A DNA stretch of 14,060 nt from Bacilli bacterium (GCA_028708945.1 JAQVXV010000018.1:1-14060), one strand, 5' to 3'. Shown: positions 1-10,916, counted from the stretch's first letter. Numbers and translations: made by a program. The notes: generated by a model from the letters alone, not told the origin.

Positions 1-1234
<1,234 letters not shown>

Positions 1235-1291
1235 ATGGAGAGAGATTTATACTTTAATATCTGACTAATTATTGACTATTTTGCTTAGTTT

Positions 1292-1339
1292 TGAGAGATT
1301 ATTCTCTCATCCAATTTAAAGTTGAGAAATTTTTTCTCA
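1292..1339 (+). repeat. two tandem small hairpins in the rRNA spacer
   Basis: TGAGAGA (1292-1298) pairs with TCTCTCA (1303-1309) across a 4-nt loop. TGAGAAA (1323-1329) pairs with TTTCTCA (1333-1339) across a 3-nt loop. Both share the TGAGA/TCTCA stem base and are followed by a similar CATCYAAT segment, so they look like a duplicated unit. They probably lie in the trailing side of the 16S precursor. The matching 5' leader is outside the window. Confidence 0.55.
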
Positions 1340-1351
1340 TCTAATCTTATT

Positions 1352-1383
1352 GGAATTGTTCTTTGAAAACTTGATAATGTGGT
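1352..1383 (+). other. left arm of the 23S precursor processing stem
   Basis: Read antiparallel, 1352-1383 pairs with 4415-4446 over 32 positions: one mismatch (1371 with 4427), three G-U wobbles and the rest Watson-Crick. It brings the two ends of the 23S precursor together as in rRNA operons where RNase III cuts the stem. Cutting by RNase III here is inference from the family. Confidence 0.8.
1357..1370 (+). promoter_or_regulatory. boxA-like rRNA antitermination element
   Basis: TGTTCTTTGAAAAC matches the boxA-like sequence found in the 16S-23S spacer of many Firmicutes. In the families studied, boxA in the transcript is bound by NusB-S10 and lets RNA polymerase resist termination through the rRNA operon. 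Here it also lies inside the left arm of the predicted 23S processing stem. Confidence 0.75.
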
Positions 1384-1384
1384 A

Positions 1385-1409
1385 GTTTTATATTCGCGAG
1401 ATATAAAAC
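1385..1409 (+). other. perfect 9-bp hairpin between the processing stem and 23S
   Basis: GTTTTATAT (1385-1393) pairs with ATATAAAAC (1401-1409) around the loop TCGCGAG. It sits just inside the left arm of the 23S processing stem. No T-run follows, so it is not a terminator. It may help fold or mark the 5' side of the 23S precursor. Confidence 0.6.
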
Positions 1410-1457
1410 ATTAAAATTATCTCATCAAATTAGGAAAAATTAATAATAACAAATGGT

Positions 1458-4386
<2,929 letters not shown>

Positions 4387-4450
4387 AAAGTTATTTATTA
4401 ATTTGAGATTTATAACCACATTATCATGTTTTCAGAGAATAATTTCTCTA
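4387..4450 (+). other. 23S-5S spacer
   Basis: 64 nt between mature 23S and 5S. It holds the right arm of the 23S processing stem (4415-4446). It also contains a competing local hairpin, AGAGAA (4434-4439) with TTCTCT (4444-4449). No tRNA fits in this space. Confidence 0.75.
4415..4446 (+). other. right arm of the 23S precursor processing stem
   Basis: Complement of 1352-1383 with one mismatch and three wobbles. The arm ends about 5 nt before the 5S gene, so cutting this stem would also free the 5' side of the 5S precursor. Confidence 0.8.
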
Positions 4451-4556
<106 letters not shown>

Positions 4557-4568
4557 TTTTTTGATTTT

Positions 4569-4592
4569 AAAGGACTTTTAAGGTTCTTTTTT
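4569..4592 (+). terminator. intrinsic terminator of the rRNA operon
   Basis: AAAGGAC (4569-4575) pairs with GTTCTTT (4583-4589) with one G-U pair and a 7-nt loop, followed by more T (T6 in all, 4587-4592). It lies 12 nt after the 5S gene. The stem is weak, but the position and T-run fit. Confidence 0.7.
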
Positions 4593-4640
4593 GTTTGTAT
4601 AAATATTTATATTATGGTAAACTAATTATAGAGGTGTGAT

Positions 4641-5216
4641 ATGAATAAGTTTTATCAAAGGTTAGTAAATGATATAGATAAAGCAGATGCAAAAAATGAT
4701 TTATTTATGTATAATAACTTAAGTAGCATTAAATATAAACTTGATAATTTAGAGTTTATTACTCAAAGAAAATTATCAGAACAAGATTTTTTAGTAACAT
4801 TACTAAAAATCCAAGATAAATTAGAAATTAAATCAGCAAGCTTTGATAATAAAATAAAAGAAAGAGTTTTAGAATTAGATGAGTATTTGAGCTCTTATTT
4901 TGAAAAAAGTAATTATGATATTGATGAATTAACGCATTTAAATCACATCAATGGGTTTAATTTAGATGAATTAGAAAAGGAAATTGAAAATATTAATCAC
5001 AATAATTTTTCTATTAATAGAATTTCGACTTTATTGAAAGTTTTTGATGCAATAATATTGATATTATCTATAATTTTTTTGATTTTTGGAATGCAAAGTA
5101 ATATTGTGTTAGCCTCTTTAACAGGATTAGCAGGAATTTGTTTCTCCTTAATAATATTTGGTATAACAGAAGTTATTCAAATATTACACGATATTAGAAA
5201 AAAGATTTATAAATAA
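4641..5216 (+). CDS. hypothetical protein with C-terminal pair of TM helices
   Basis: 191 residues; I do not recognise a family. The start is supported by GAGGTG at 4631-4636, 4 nt before ATG. Residues 1 to about 128 are charged, mostly helical and rich in Leu, Asp, Glu, Lys and Asn, with possible coiled-coil stretches (about 55-90 and 105-120). Two hydrophobic segments follow at about 132-150 and 154-176, with a short turn between them and a basic tail (HDIRKKIYK). There is no signal peptide. The likely layout is a large cytoplasmic N-terminal part anchored by a TM hairpin. It lies between the rRNA terminator and the tsa operon and has no clear terminator of its own, so its transcript may run on into tsaE. 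Base composition matches the genes around it. A link to rRNA or t6A function cannot be inferred from position alone. Confidence 0.85.
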   Translation: MNKFYQRLVNDIDKADAKNDLFMYNNLSSIKYKLDNLEFITQRKLSEQDFLVTLLKIQDKLEIKSASFDNKIKERVLELDEYLSSYFEKSNYDIDELTHLNHINGFNLDELEKEIENINHNNFSINRISTLLKVFDAIILILSIIFLIFGMQSNIVLASLTGLAGICFSLIIFGITEVIQILHDIRKKIYK

Positions 5217-5246
5217 TTTACAATCATAATATGATAATGATATAAT
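5217..5246 (+). promoter_or_regulatory. sigma-A type promoter of the tsa operon
   Basis: TTTACA (-35, 5217-5222), an 18-nt spacer, and a perfect TATAAT (-10, 5241-5246). The -35 starts right after the stop codon of the upstream gene. A transcript would begin near 5253, close to the AAGGTG site of tsaE (5251-5256), giving a very short leader. Upstream read-through may supply a longer one. Confidence 0.65.
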
Positions 5247-5261
5247 TGGTAAGGTGATAGA

Positions 5262-5711
5262 ATGGAATATAAATTAACAACAAACAATATATATGAAACA
5301 ATTGAATTAGCGCAGAATATTGAATCTGAGAAATTTCCAAATATGATCATTTGTTTAAATGGGGAATTAGGTAGTGGAAAGACTGTTTTTACTAAAGGAG
5401 TGGCACAAGCACTAGGAATAAAAGAAACAATAACTTCTCCTACTTTTACAATTATAAAAGAATATTCAGGTGAAATGAACTTATATCACATGGATGTATA
5501 TAGATTAGATGGTAATGTTGATGGAATAGGGATAGAAGAATATTTTAACAAAGATGGAATTGTTGTAATTGAATGGGCTGAAACCATAAAAGATGTTTTA
5601 CCAAAAGAACGTTTAGAAATTTATTTTAAAGTGGTTGGTGAAAACAAGAGAATTATTACAATAAAACCGTTTGGTAAAGCATATGAAGATTTGTGTGAAA
5701 GCGCTTTATGA
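5262..5711 (+). CDS. tsaE: tRNA t6A37 threonylcarbamoyl transferase complex ATPase TsaE
   Basis: 149 residues, the usual length for TsaE (YdiB/YjeE family). This P-loop ATPase works with TsaB and TsaD in the cytoplasm to make t6A at position 37 of tRNAs that read ANN codons. In studied systems its ATP hydrolysis resets the TsaBD complex. Walker A is GELGSGKT at residues 34-41. SPTF at 59-62 corresponds to the switch region. HMDVYRL at 76-82 and EWAE at 104-107 are the family's other conserved motifs. AAGGTG precedes the ATG by 5 nt. It is the first gene of a tight operon, and its TGA stop overlaps the tsaB start as ATGA. No key residue appears to be missing. Confidence 0.97.
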   Translation: MEYKLTTNNIYETIELAQNIESEKFPNMIICLNGELGSGKTVFTKGVAQALGIKETITSPTFTIIKEYSGEMNLYHMDVYRLDGNVDGIGIEEYFNKDGIVVIEWAETIKDVLPKERLEIYFKVVGENKRIITIKPFGKAYEDLCESAL

Positions 5712-6328
5712 TTTCTTTATATATTGATACAGCAACTTATTATCCTTTAATTTCTTTAATTAAAGATAATGAAATAAAGTATTTATTTAATAGTAAAATA
5801 GATGGTGATATTTCAGTATCTATTTTTTCCGTTTTGGAAGAGGCTTTTAAGGTAGGTAATATCGAACCTGATGATATTGACAACATATACATTGTTAATG
5901 GACCTGGATCATTTACGGGTGTTCGAATTGGAGTAACAATTGCCAAAGTATTTGCATGGACAAAAAATAAAAATGTAATTCCTCTTTCTACTTTAAAAAC
6001 TTATGCAACAACAGCGACTGAAAACGAGTATATTGTTCCTTTAATAGATGCTAGAAGAGGATATGTATATGCAGGTATATACGATAATGAATTAAATGTA
6101 ATTTTAAAAGATAGTTATATAAGTTTAGAAGAATTAAAGAATCAAGTACCTGAAAATTCTTTATATGTTTCTTATGATAATTTTGACTTTGAAACAAGTG
6201 TTCCGAAGATTGATGTAATTAGATTGATTAATAAATATAAAACAGGCATAAATCCTCATAGTTTAAATCCTAATTATTGCAAATTAACAGAGGCAGAAGA
6301 AAAGTTAGGAAACAAAAATGATAAGTAA
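5708..6328 (+). CDS. tsaB: tRNA t6A37 threonylcarbamoyl transferase complex subunit TsaB
   Basis: 206 residues, an ASKHA-fold partner of TsaD (YeaZ/YdiC family). It has no catalytic role of its own. In characterised bacteria it dimerises with TsaD and is needed for t6A synthesis. Seen here are the N-terminal strand with DTAT at 7-10, the family hallmark GPGSFTGVRIG at 65-75, and DARRGYVY at 114-121. Near the C-terminus is the P-x-Y-x-(K/R)...EAE pattern (PNYCKLTEAE, 188-197). It is somewhat shorter than the E. coli and B. subtilis proteins (about 230), mostly in the C-terminal half, which is the less conserved part. ATGA overlap with tsaE suggests coupled translation. The 3' end overlaps rimI by 11 nt. 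Confidence 0.96.
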   Translation: MISLYIDTATYYPLISLIKDNEIKYLFNSKIDGDISVSIFSVLEEAFKVGNIEPDDIDNIYIVNGPGSFTGVRIGVTIAKVFAWTKNKNVIPLSTLKTYATTATENEYIVPLIDARRGYVYAGIYDNELNVILKDSYISLEELKNQVPENSLYVSYDNFDFETSVPKIDVIRLINKYKTGINPHSLNPNYCKLTEAEEKLGNKNDK

Positions 6329-6740
6329 TTTAACTATCGATCAATTAAAAAATATTAACTTATTATTGAAAGAAAACAATCAAGAAATATTAAAAGAAGA
6401 AGATTTAGATGAAAAATCTTTTAATCATTATATAGTATATAAAGATGATAAAAAAATAAAAGGTTTTTTAAATTATGCCCTTATATATGACCGAATTGAA
6501 ATAAATTATATTGTAGTTAATATTAATTATCGTAATCAGAAAATAGCTTCTAATTTAATGAAATACTTAATTAGTATTGCCTATGAATATGATTGTTTGA
6601 ATATCAGTTTGGAAGTTAATAAAAACAATCAAAGTGCTTTAAAATTATATAAAAAATATGGATTTAAGGAAGTTGGAATAAGAAAAAATTATTACAATGG
6701 AGTAGATGCTATATTGATGATAAGAGAGTTGATAAAATGA
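6318..6740 (+). CDS. rimI: GNAT-family N-acetyltransferase, RimI type
   Basis: 140 residues with a GNAT fold. RimI acetylates the N-terminus of ribosomal protein S18 in E. coli, and the gene sits between tsaB and tsaD in many Firmicutes, as here. The acetyl-CoA loop (motif A) reads YRNQKIA at 71-77. The usual R/Q-x-x-G-x-G/A has Lys75 in place of the glycine. The C-terminal RimI signature is clear: [19 protein letters not shown] at 98-116, then KNYY at 123-126. The N-terminal half is diverged and rich in Lys and Asn. The chosen ATG overlaps the tsaB end by 11 nt, with a weak AGGA about 10 nt upstream. The TGA stop overlaps tsaD as ATGA. The family call is firm. Activity and S18 specificity are inferred, and the glycine change leaves some doubt. 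Confidence 0.88.
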   Translation: MISNLTIDQLKNINLLLKENNQEILKEEDLDEKSFNHYIVYKDDKKIKGFLNYALIYDRIEINYIVVNINYRNQKIASNLMKYLISIAYEYDCLNISLEVNKNNQSALKLYKKYGFKEVGIRKNYYNGVDAILMIRELIK

Positions 6741-7741
6741 AAAATACATATATATTAGCAATAGAGTCTAGTTGTGATGAAACTAGTATGTCAATAGTTG
6801 CTAATGGCAATAAGGAAATTGGGACAGTTGTTTTAACACAGATAGAGACACATAAAAGTTTTGGTGGCGTAGTTCCAGAAATAGCAAGTCGCATGCACAT
6901 TGAAAATATTACTATTGTTTTAGAAGAATTATTAAATAAAACACAAATAAAAATAGAAGAAATAGATGCAATTGCAGTTACTTATGGTCCTGGTTTGATT
7001 GGATCTTTGATGATTGGTTTAGTTGCAGCTAAAACATTAGCGTTTATATATAAAAAACCATTAATTCCAGTTCATCATATTTCTGGACATATATACGCTA
7101 ATAACTTAGAAAAACAAATGAAATTCCCGTTAATAGCGTTAGTAGTAAGTGGTGGTCACACTGAATTAATATATATGAAAGAGGATTATAGTTTTGAATA
7201 TATTGGTGGTACTTTAGATGATGCAGTTGGTGAAGCTTATGATAAAGTAGGACGCGTTATGGGGCTACAGTATCCTGGTGGACCCCAAATTGATGCTTTA
7301 GCAAAAATAGGACAAGATACTTATAATTTACCATTACCATTAGATGATAATAGTTTCAATTTTAGTTTTAGTGGACTAAAAAGTGCTGTAATTAATTTGG
7401 CTCATAATGAAACCCAAAGAGGGAATAAAATAAATAAAGAAAATTTAGCGACAACTTTTCAAAATAGAGTTGTTGAAATAATAACTAAAAAAACAATGCG
7501 AGCAATTAAAGAATACAGTGTTTCTAATTTAGTAGTTGCTGGTGGAGTTGCTGCTAATCGTGGATTAAGAGAAAGATTAACGGATTTATGTCAAAAAAAC
7601 CATATTAATTTAACAATACCTAAAATAAGTTATTGTACTGATAATGCCACAATGATTGGGGCATCTGCTTATTATGCTTATAAATTAGGAAGACAAGCTG
7701 ATTTATCTTTAGACGCAAAGGCAAATGATACTTTAAGATAG
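6737..7741 (+). CDS. tsaD: tRNA t6A37 threonylcarbamoyltransferase TsaD
   Basis: 334 residues, normal for TsaD (Gcp/YdiE/Kae1 family). It is the catalytic subunit that moves the threonylcarbamoyl group from threonylcarbamoyl-AMP to A37 of tRNA. The donor is made by TsaC/TsaC2, which is not in this window. Motifs seen: ESSCDET at 10-16, [10 protein letters not shown] at 43-52, the metal-binding HHISGH at 113-118 (His114 and His118), VSGGHT at 137-142, [14 protein letters not shown] at 157-170, AGGVAAN at 268-274 and the metal-ligand Asp302 in CTDN (300-303). All expected catalytic positions are present. It is translationally coupled to rimI by ATGA. The last codons lie inside the stem-loop of the operon terminator. 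Confidence 0.98.
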   Translation: MKNTYILAIESSCDETSMSIVANGNKEIGTVVLTQIETHKSFGGVVPEIASRMHIENITIVLEELLNKTQIKIEEIDAIAVTYGPGLIGSLMIGLVAAKTLAFIYKKPLIPVHHISGHIYANNLEKQMKFPLIALVVSGGHTELIYMKEDYSFEYIGGTLDDAVGEAYDKVGRVMGLQYPGGPQIDALAKIGQDTYNLPLPLDDNSFNFSFSGLKSAVINLAHNETQRGNKINKENLATTFQNRVVEIITKKTMRAIKEYSVSNLVVAGGVAANRGLRERLTDLCQKNHINLTIPKISYCTDNATMIGASAYYAYKLGRQADLSLDAKANDTLR

Positions 7742-7759
7742 TAAATATTGCCTTTTTTT
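7717..7759 (+). terminator. terminator of the tsa operon, overlapping the tsaD 3' end
   Basis: AAAGGCAA (7717-7724) pairs perfectly with TTGCCTTT (7748-7755). An inner TACT/AGTA stem (7729-7732 with 7740-7743) tightens the 23-nt loop, and T7 (7753-7759) follows. The left arm and the inner stem use tsaD codons and its TAG stop. Confidence 0.75.
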
Positions 7760-7767
7760 GATATAAT
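7759..7767 (+). promoter_or_regulatory. possible extended -10 promoter for the M48 protease gene
   Basis: TGATATAAT fits an extended -10 (TGn followed by TATAAT), directly after the T-run of the tsa terminator. No convincing -35 lies 16-18 nt upstream. The start point would be about 7774, leaving a leader of about 9 nt before the ATG at 7783. Chance occurrence in AT-rich DNA is possible. Confidence 0.4.
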
Positions 7768-7782
7768 TAAATAGGTGATAAT

Positions 7783-8736
7783 ATGGAATTCTATGCTTTC
7801 GATTTTTTGAAAAAAATATTTAAATTTCATAATTTTTCAATAGTAATATATCTTTTATTAAATATTACGATTATCACATTTACTATTGGTCTAATATACA
7901 CTGATAACTTATGGCAAGCTCTTTTATATGGTTTGGTACTTTATATGATATCAGTTATTATAGCTTTATCATCAATTGGAGAGTGGCTACTTAGAGTCGA
8001 ATGTAATTGTATTCCTTTAAACAATAAAAAAAAGAACTCTAAAAAAAGAAGACATATAAAAGAATATGCAATGTATCAAAGAGTCCAACCTTTATTTGAT
8101 GAAGTTATTGATGGGGCTAAAGATAATAAAGCATATGTTCCAGAAAATATTAAAATTTTTTATACTGAGGAAAAATCATTAAATGCTTTTGCACTTGGTA
8201 GAAAGACAATATGCATAACAGAAGGTTTATTAGTATTATCAGATGAAGAAATAAAATCAGTTTTAGCGCATGAAGTAGGACATATTTCTAATCACGATAC
8301 TGATTTGATATTATTAGTTATAATTGGTAATTTAATTGTTTCAATCTTCCTTTTTGTAATTCGATTAGTTACATATCTTATAACTAAAATAATGTTATTT
8401 ATTAGTTATGTGCTAAGTTTTTGTTTTAGAAGAGTGGGTGTATTATTAAACAACTTCAGTGTTTCTCTTTATCGCTTTGTATCTAAAATGCTATCATTAC
8501 TAATATGGTTATGGGCTAAATTAGGAATGCTATTAACGATGAATACAAAAAGAGAACAAGAATATAAGGCTGATGCTTTTTCCAAAAAAATGGGCTATCA
8601 AGATGGTTTAATTAAATTTTTAAGTACTATTTTAGAACAAGAAAAATACTTTAAAAGAAATAGAAGTGTTTTTTCAATATTAACTAGTAGCCATCCAAAA
8701 ACAAAAAAAAGAATTATTAAACTAATTAATAATTAA
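7783..8736 (+). CDS. M48-family (HtpX-like) membrane zinc metalloprotease
   Basis: 317 residues, close to HtpX length (about 290-300). Known HtpX proteins are membrane proteases that degrade damaged membrane proteins. Zinc and catalytic motif HEVGH is at 163-167, and the third ligand Glu260 lies in EYKAD (260-264). NAFALG (134-139) is the substrate-strand motif just upstream of the active site, and SSHP (302-305) matches the family's C-terminal (S/T)HP motif. TM segments are seen at about 16-40 and 44-66. Further hydrophobic stretches between HEVGH and Glu260 (about 176-212 and 232-254) form the family's membrane insertion. A basic stretch (about 82-92) follows TM2 and points to a cytoplasmic catalytic domain. 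The start is supported by AGGTGA 5 nt upstream. It stands alone between the t6A operon and the Sel1-AAA cassette. I use no symbol because several M48 subtypes share these motifs. Confidence 0.9.
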   Translation: MEFYAFDFLKKIFKFHNFSIVIYLLLNITIITFTIGLIYTDNLWQALLYGLVLYMISVIIALSSIGEWLLRVECNCIPLNNKKKNSKKRRHIKEYAMYQRVQPLFDEVIDGAKDNKAYVPENIKIFYTEEKSLNAFALGRKTICITEGLLVLSDEEIKSVLAHEVGHISNHDTDLILLVIIGNLIVSIFLFVIRLVTYLITKIMLFISYVLSFCFRRVGVLLNNFSVSLYRFVSKMLSLLIWLWAKLGMLLTMNTKREQEYKADAFSKKMGYQDGLIKFLSTILEQEKYFKRNRSVFSILTSSHPKTKKRIIKLINN

Positions 8737-8744
8737 TAATTAAT
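8724..8744 (+). repeat. three tandem copies of a 7-bp unit across the M48 stop codon
   Basis: AATTAAT occurs three times in direct tandem. The repeat covers the last codons and the TAA stop (8734-8736) of the protease gene. Change in copy number would alter only the extreme C-terminus. Confidence 0.7.
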
Positions 8745-8819
8745 AGATTTTTTGTTTATACTTGTTTTTTGTGGCTTAATATAATAAAATTATTATAGTA
8801 ATAATAATAGGAGGTAAGT
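8737..8819 (+). promoter_or_regulatory. intergenic region with candidate promoter and strong RBS for the Sel1-AAA gene
   Basis: The best promoter guess is TTGTGG (8769-8774), 16 nt, TATTAT (8791-8796). A perfect TATAAT also occurs at 8780-8785 but lacks a well-spaced -35. A full AGGAGG (8809-8814) lies 5 nt before the ATG at 8820 and is the best ribosome binding site in the window. A weak all-AT hairpin (8712-8720 with 8726-8734) and T6 at 8748-8753 may act as a poor terminator for the protease gene. Confidence 0.4.
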
Positions 8820-10679
8820 ATGAAGTTATTTGCAATCATCCAATTACTAATTGTCGTATATTTAAATATTAAAAATACAATAACAATAGTAAAAAACATT
8901 GTCATTTATAGATATAAATTAGAAAATAAATATAAAATTTCAATTATTATTGGTTATGTTTTATTGATTATTTCTATTGTATATTTTTCTTTAAGTATGA
9001 GTAATAAAATATCTTTAATATTTTTGTTACTATCAACTTATCTTTTAACTGTAATTATTTCATTAATGGTAATGTTTAAAAATGAAAGAGAAAAAATGAC
9101 TAAAGAATATGATGTTAATTGGTTTAAACTGTCTGCTATAATGTATAGTGCAATAATTCTTTTAGTAATCATATTTTCAATTTCTTTAGCGATATTTATA
9201 AAATTAAAAACTAATAATGTAATATTAATAACTTCGATTTTAACTATTATTTCAATAATCATTAGTATTATTATGATCATCAAAGAAAATATAAAATATA
9301 AAAAAAATGCAGCACCACAATTTTTTGATATAGCTGAAAAGGCTTATGATGTAAAAAAATATGATGAGGCAGTTAAATATTATGAAAAGGCTTCTAAATT
9401 AAATCACGGTCAAGCTCAAAATGCTTTAGGAGTATGTTATGATTTAGGTTTAGGAGTAGAAAAAAATTATAATAAAGCTTTTTATTGGATAGAAAAATCA
9501 TATAATAATTTTTGTATAGATTCATATTGCAATATTGGCTTTTACTACAAAGAAGGTAAAGGAACAGAGGCAAATTACTTAAAATCATTTGAAGCATATA
9601 TGAAAGCTTCAGCACTTGGTAATCCTAAAGCAGATTATGAAGTTGGTCTTTTCTACGAAGAAGGAAAAGGGATAGAAAAAAACCTTGAAAAAGCCTATGA
9701 ATATTATGTAAAGGCTAAAGATGGTGGTAATATAGGCGCAATTTATAAAGTCGGAACATTTTACGAACTTGGAAATGTCGTTGAACAAAACGAAGAAAAG
9801 GCTTATGAGTTATTTCAAAATGCAGCTGATTTGAATTACGCCTTAGCACAGGAGAAAATAGAGAAGTACAATGAAGAAAAGTTAAAAAAAGAATTAGATA
9901 AAATCATTGGATTACAAACTGTAAAAGAAGAAGTGCTATCTTTACAAGCTTTTGCAAAATTCCAAAAAAATCGAAAAGAAAGAAATATTAATAATTCTCA
10001 AAACTTAACACTACATATGATCTTTAAAGGAAATCCTGGTACTGGTAAAACTACAATAGCGCGTACAGTGGCAAACATGTTTTATAATATTGGAATATTA
10101 AAAACTAATAAAGTAATTGAAGTTGATAGAGAAAAATTGGTAGGTAAATACGTTGGTCATACAGCAGGACAAACAAAAGAAATGGTTGAACAAGCCCTAG
10201 ATGGAGTATTATTCATCGATGAAGCTTATGCTTTATCTAAAGGTGGAGAAACCGATTTTGGAAGGGAAGCAATTGATACATTAGTAAAATTAATGGAAGA
10301 CTATCGTGATCGTCTAGTAGTTATATTAGCAGGATATAGTAATGAAATGGAAATGTTTTTAGAAACTAATCCAGGTTTGAGATCTAGATTTCCTAACATT
10401 ATTGAGTTTCCTAATTATTCAACTGAAGAACTTCTTCGAATAGCACAATTATTCTGTGAAAACAATGGTTATAGAATGAGTGATAAAGCTTTAGAAAAAC
10501 TAAAATTATTGTTAGATACTAAAAGAGTTGAACCTAAATTTGGAAATGGTCGTGGAGTAAGAAATATATTTGAAAAATCTGTAAGAAACTTGGCCCGTAG
10601 ATTAGCAAAAGTTGATGATTATAATAAAATAACAAACGACGAATTACAACTTTTAGAAGAAGAAGATATGGAGATATAA
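8820..10679 (+). CDS. membrane-anchored Sel1-repeat / CbxX-CfqX-type AAA+ ATPase
   Basis: 619 residues in three parts. Residues 1 to about 155 form about five hydrophobic segments (about 3-17, 41-60, 64-86, 103-128, 133-155). After a TPR-like hairpin (168-196) come four Sel1-like repeats, 36 residues each, at about 197-232, 233-268, 269-304 and 305-340. These bind proteins in known families. The AAA+ domain covers about 355-615: Walker A GNPGTGKT (404-411), Walker B VLFIDEAY (463-470), sensor 1 in VILAGYSNEM (501-510), arginine fingers in LRSRF (520-524), and sensor 2 in GRGVRN (577-582). This is the CbxX/CfqX subfamily, which includes Rubisco activase CbbX, SpoVK and the TPR-bearing EccA of type VII secretion. 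No partner of those systems is nearby, so its substrate is unknown. The cassette's second gene overlaps its stop. A membrane-tethered remodelling motor is my inference. Confidence 0.92.
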   Translation: MKLFAIIQLLIVVYLNIKNTITIVKNIVIYRYKLENKYKISIIIGYVLLIISIVYFSLSMSNKISLIFLLLSTYLLTVIISLMVMFKNEREKMTKEYDVNWFKLSAIMYSAIILLVIIFSISLAIFIKLKTNNVILITSILTIISIIISIIMIIKENIKYKKNAAPQFFDIAEKAYDVKKYDEAVKYYEKASKLNHGQAQNALGVCYDLGLGVEKNYNKAFYWIEKSYNNFCIDSYCNIGFYYKEGKGTEANYLKSFEAYMKASALGNPKADYEVGLFYEEGKGIEKNLEKAYEYYVKAKDGGNIGAIYKVGTFYELGNVVEQNEEKAYELFQNAADLNYALAQEKIEKYNEEKLKKELDKIIGLQTVKEEVLSLQAFAKFQKNRKERNINNSQNLTLHMIFKGNPGTGKTTIARTVANMFYNIGILKTNKVIEVDREKLVGKYVGHTAGQTKEMVEQALDGVLFIDEAYALSKGGETDFGREAIDTLVKLMEDYRDRLVVILAGYSNEMEMFLETNPGLRSRFPNIIEFPNYSTEELLRIAQLFCENNGYRMSDKALEKLKLLLDTKRVEPKFGNGRGVRNIFEKSVRNLARRLAKVDDYNKITNDELQLLEEEDMEI

Positions 10680-10885
10680 TGGAAGAGTTAAATAAAAAAA
10701 TAGAATCTTTAGAAAAAAGAGTTTTAGAATTAGAAAAGGTAATGGTTAAACAAAAAATTAAGAAAGTAATAAGAATTGTTATAACGATTATTTTATTAAT
10801 CTTTTTAGCGTTTAGTGCTTTCTCTATATTTCAAGTATATCAACAGTTTTCAGAGTATTTCTCACAATTCGGAATAGGAAAATAA
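10679..10885 (+). CDS. small coiled-coil, single-TM protein coupled to the AAA gene
   Basis: 68 residues. The ATG overlaps the last base of the ATPase stop (TAATG), so translation is very likely coupled and the pair is probably made together. Residues about 1-28 form a heptad-rich coiled coil (LNKKIESLEKRVLELEKVMV). A basic patch KQKIKK follows (25-30), then one TM helix at about 31-52 and an aromatic tail (YQQFSEYFSQFGIGK). The N-terminal coiled coil should face the cytoplasm by the positive-inside rule, on the same side as the Sel1 and AAA domains. It has no family I can name. A role as oligomerisation or adaptor partner of the ATPase is inference. Two terminator hairpins follow at once. 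Confidence 0.8.
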   Translation: MEELNKKIESLEKRVLELEKVMVKQKIKKVIRIVITIILLIFLAFSAFSIFQVYQQFSEYFSQFGIGK

Positions 10886-10886
10886 T

Positions 10887-10913
10887 AAAAAAAGTATAGT
10901 ACTCTATACTTTT
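10887..10913 (-). terminator. terminator, best oriented for the minus strand
   Basis: AAAAGTATAG (10890-10899) and CTATACTTTT (10904-10913) form a perfect 10-bp stem with loop TACT. Read on the - strand, the stem runs directly into T7 (10893 down to 10887). It lies 5 nt after the stop of the minus-strand small ORF. On the + strand it could also slow polymerase just after the coiled-coil gene. Confidence 0.75.
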
Positions 10914-10916
10914 AAT

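Larger units (their letters stand above)
1235..1457 (+). other. 16S-23S internal transcribed spacer without tRNA genes
   Basis: About 223 nt of AT-rich spacer. I looked for tRNA-Ile and tRNA-Ala, which are common here, and found no T-loop (GTTCGANNC) or acceptor pairing. What it holds is two small tandem hairpins, a boxA antitermination element, the left arm of the 23S processing stem and a further hairpin. Each is listed separately. Confidence 0.85.

Noticed and set aside
4591..4619. Promoter for the 191-residue gene (TTGTTT then TATTAT or TATATT)
   Set aside because: Spacing and match are poor in all combinations; not strong enough to list.
5740..5946. Antisense ORF in tsaB
   Set aside because: Shadow of the tsaB reading frame in AT-rich DNA.
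6709..6900. Antisense ORF over rimI/tsaD
   Set aside because: Shadow of conserved TsaD codons; no RBS.
9038..9615. Two antisense ORFs in the Sel1-AAA gene
   Set aside because: Hydrophobic shadows of a low-complexity AT-rich gene; no independent support.
9408..9840. Sel1 repeat DNA as a possible nucleotide tandem repeat or CRISPR
   Set aside because: The similarity is at protein level with 36-residue period; the DNA copies differ and there are no spacers.
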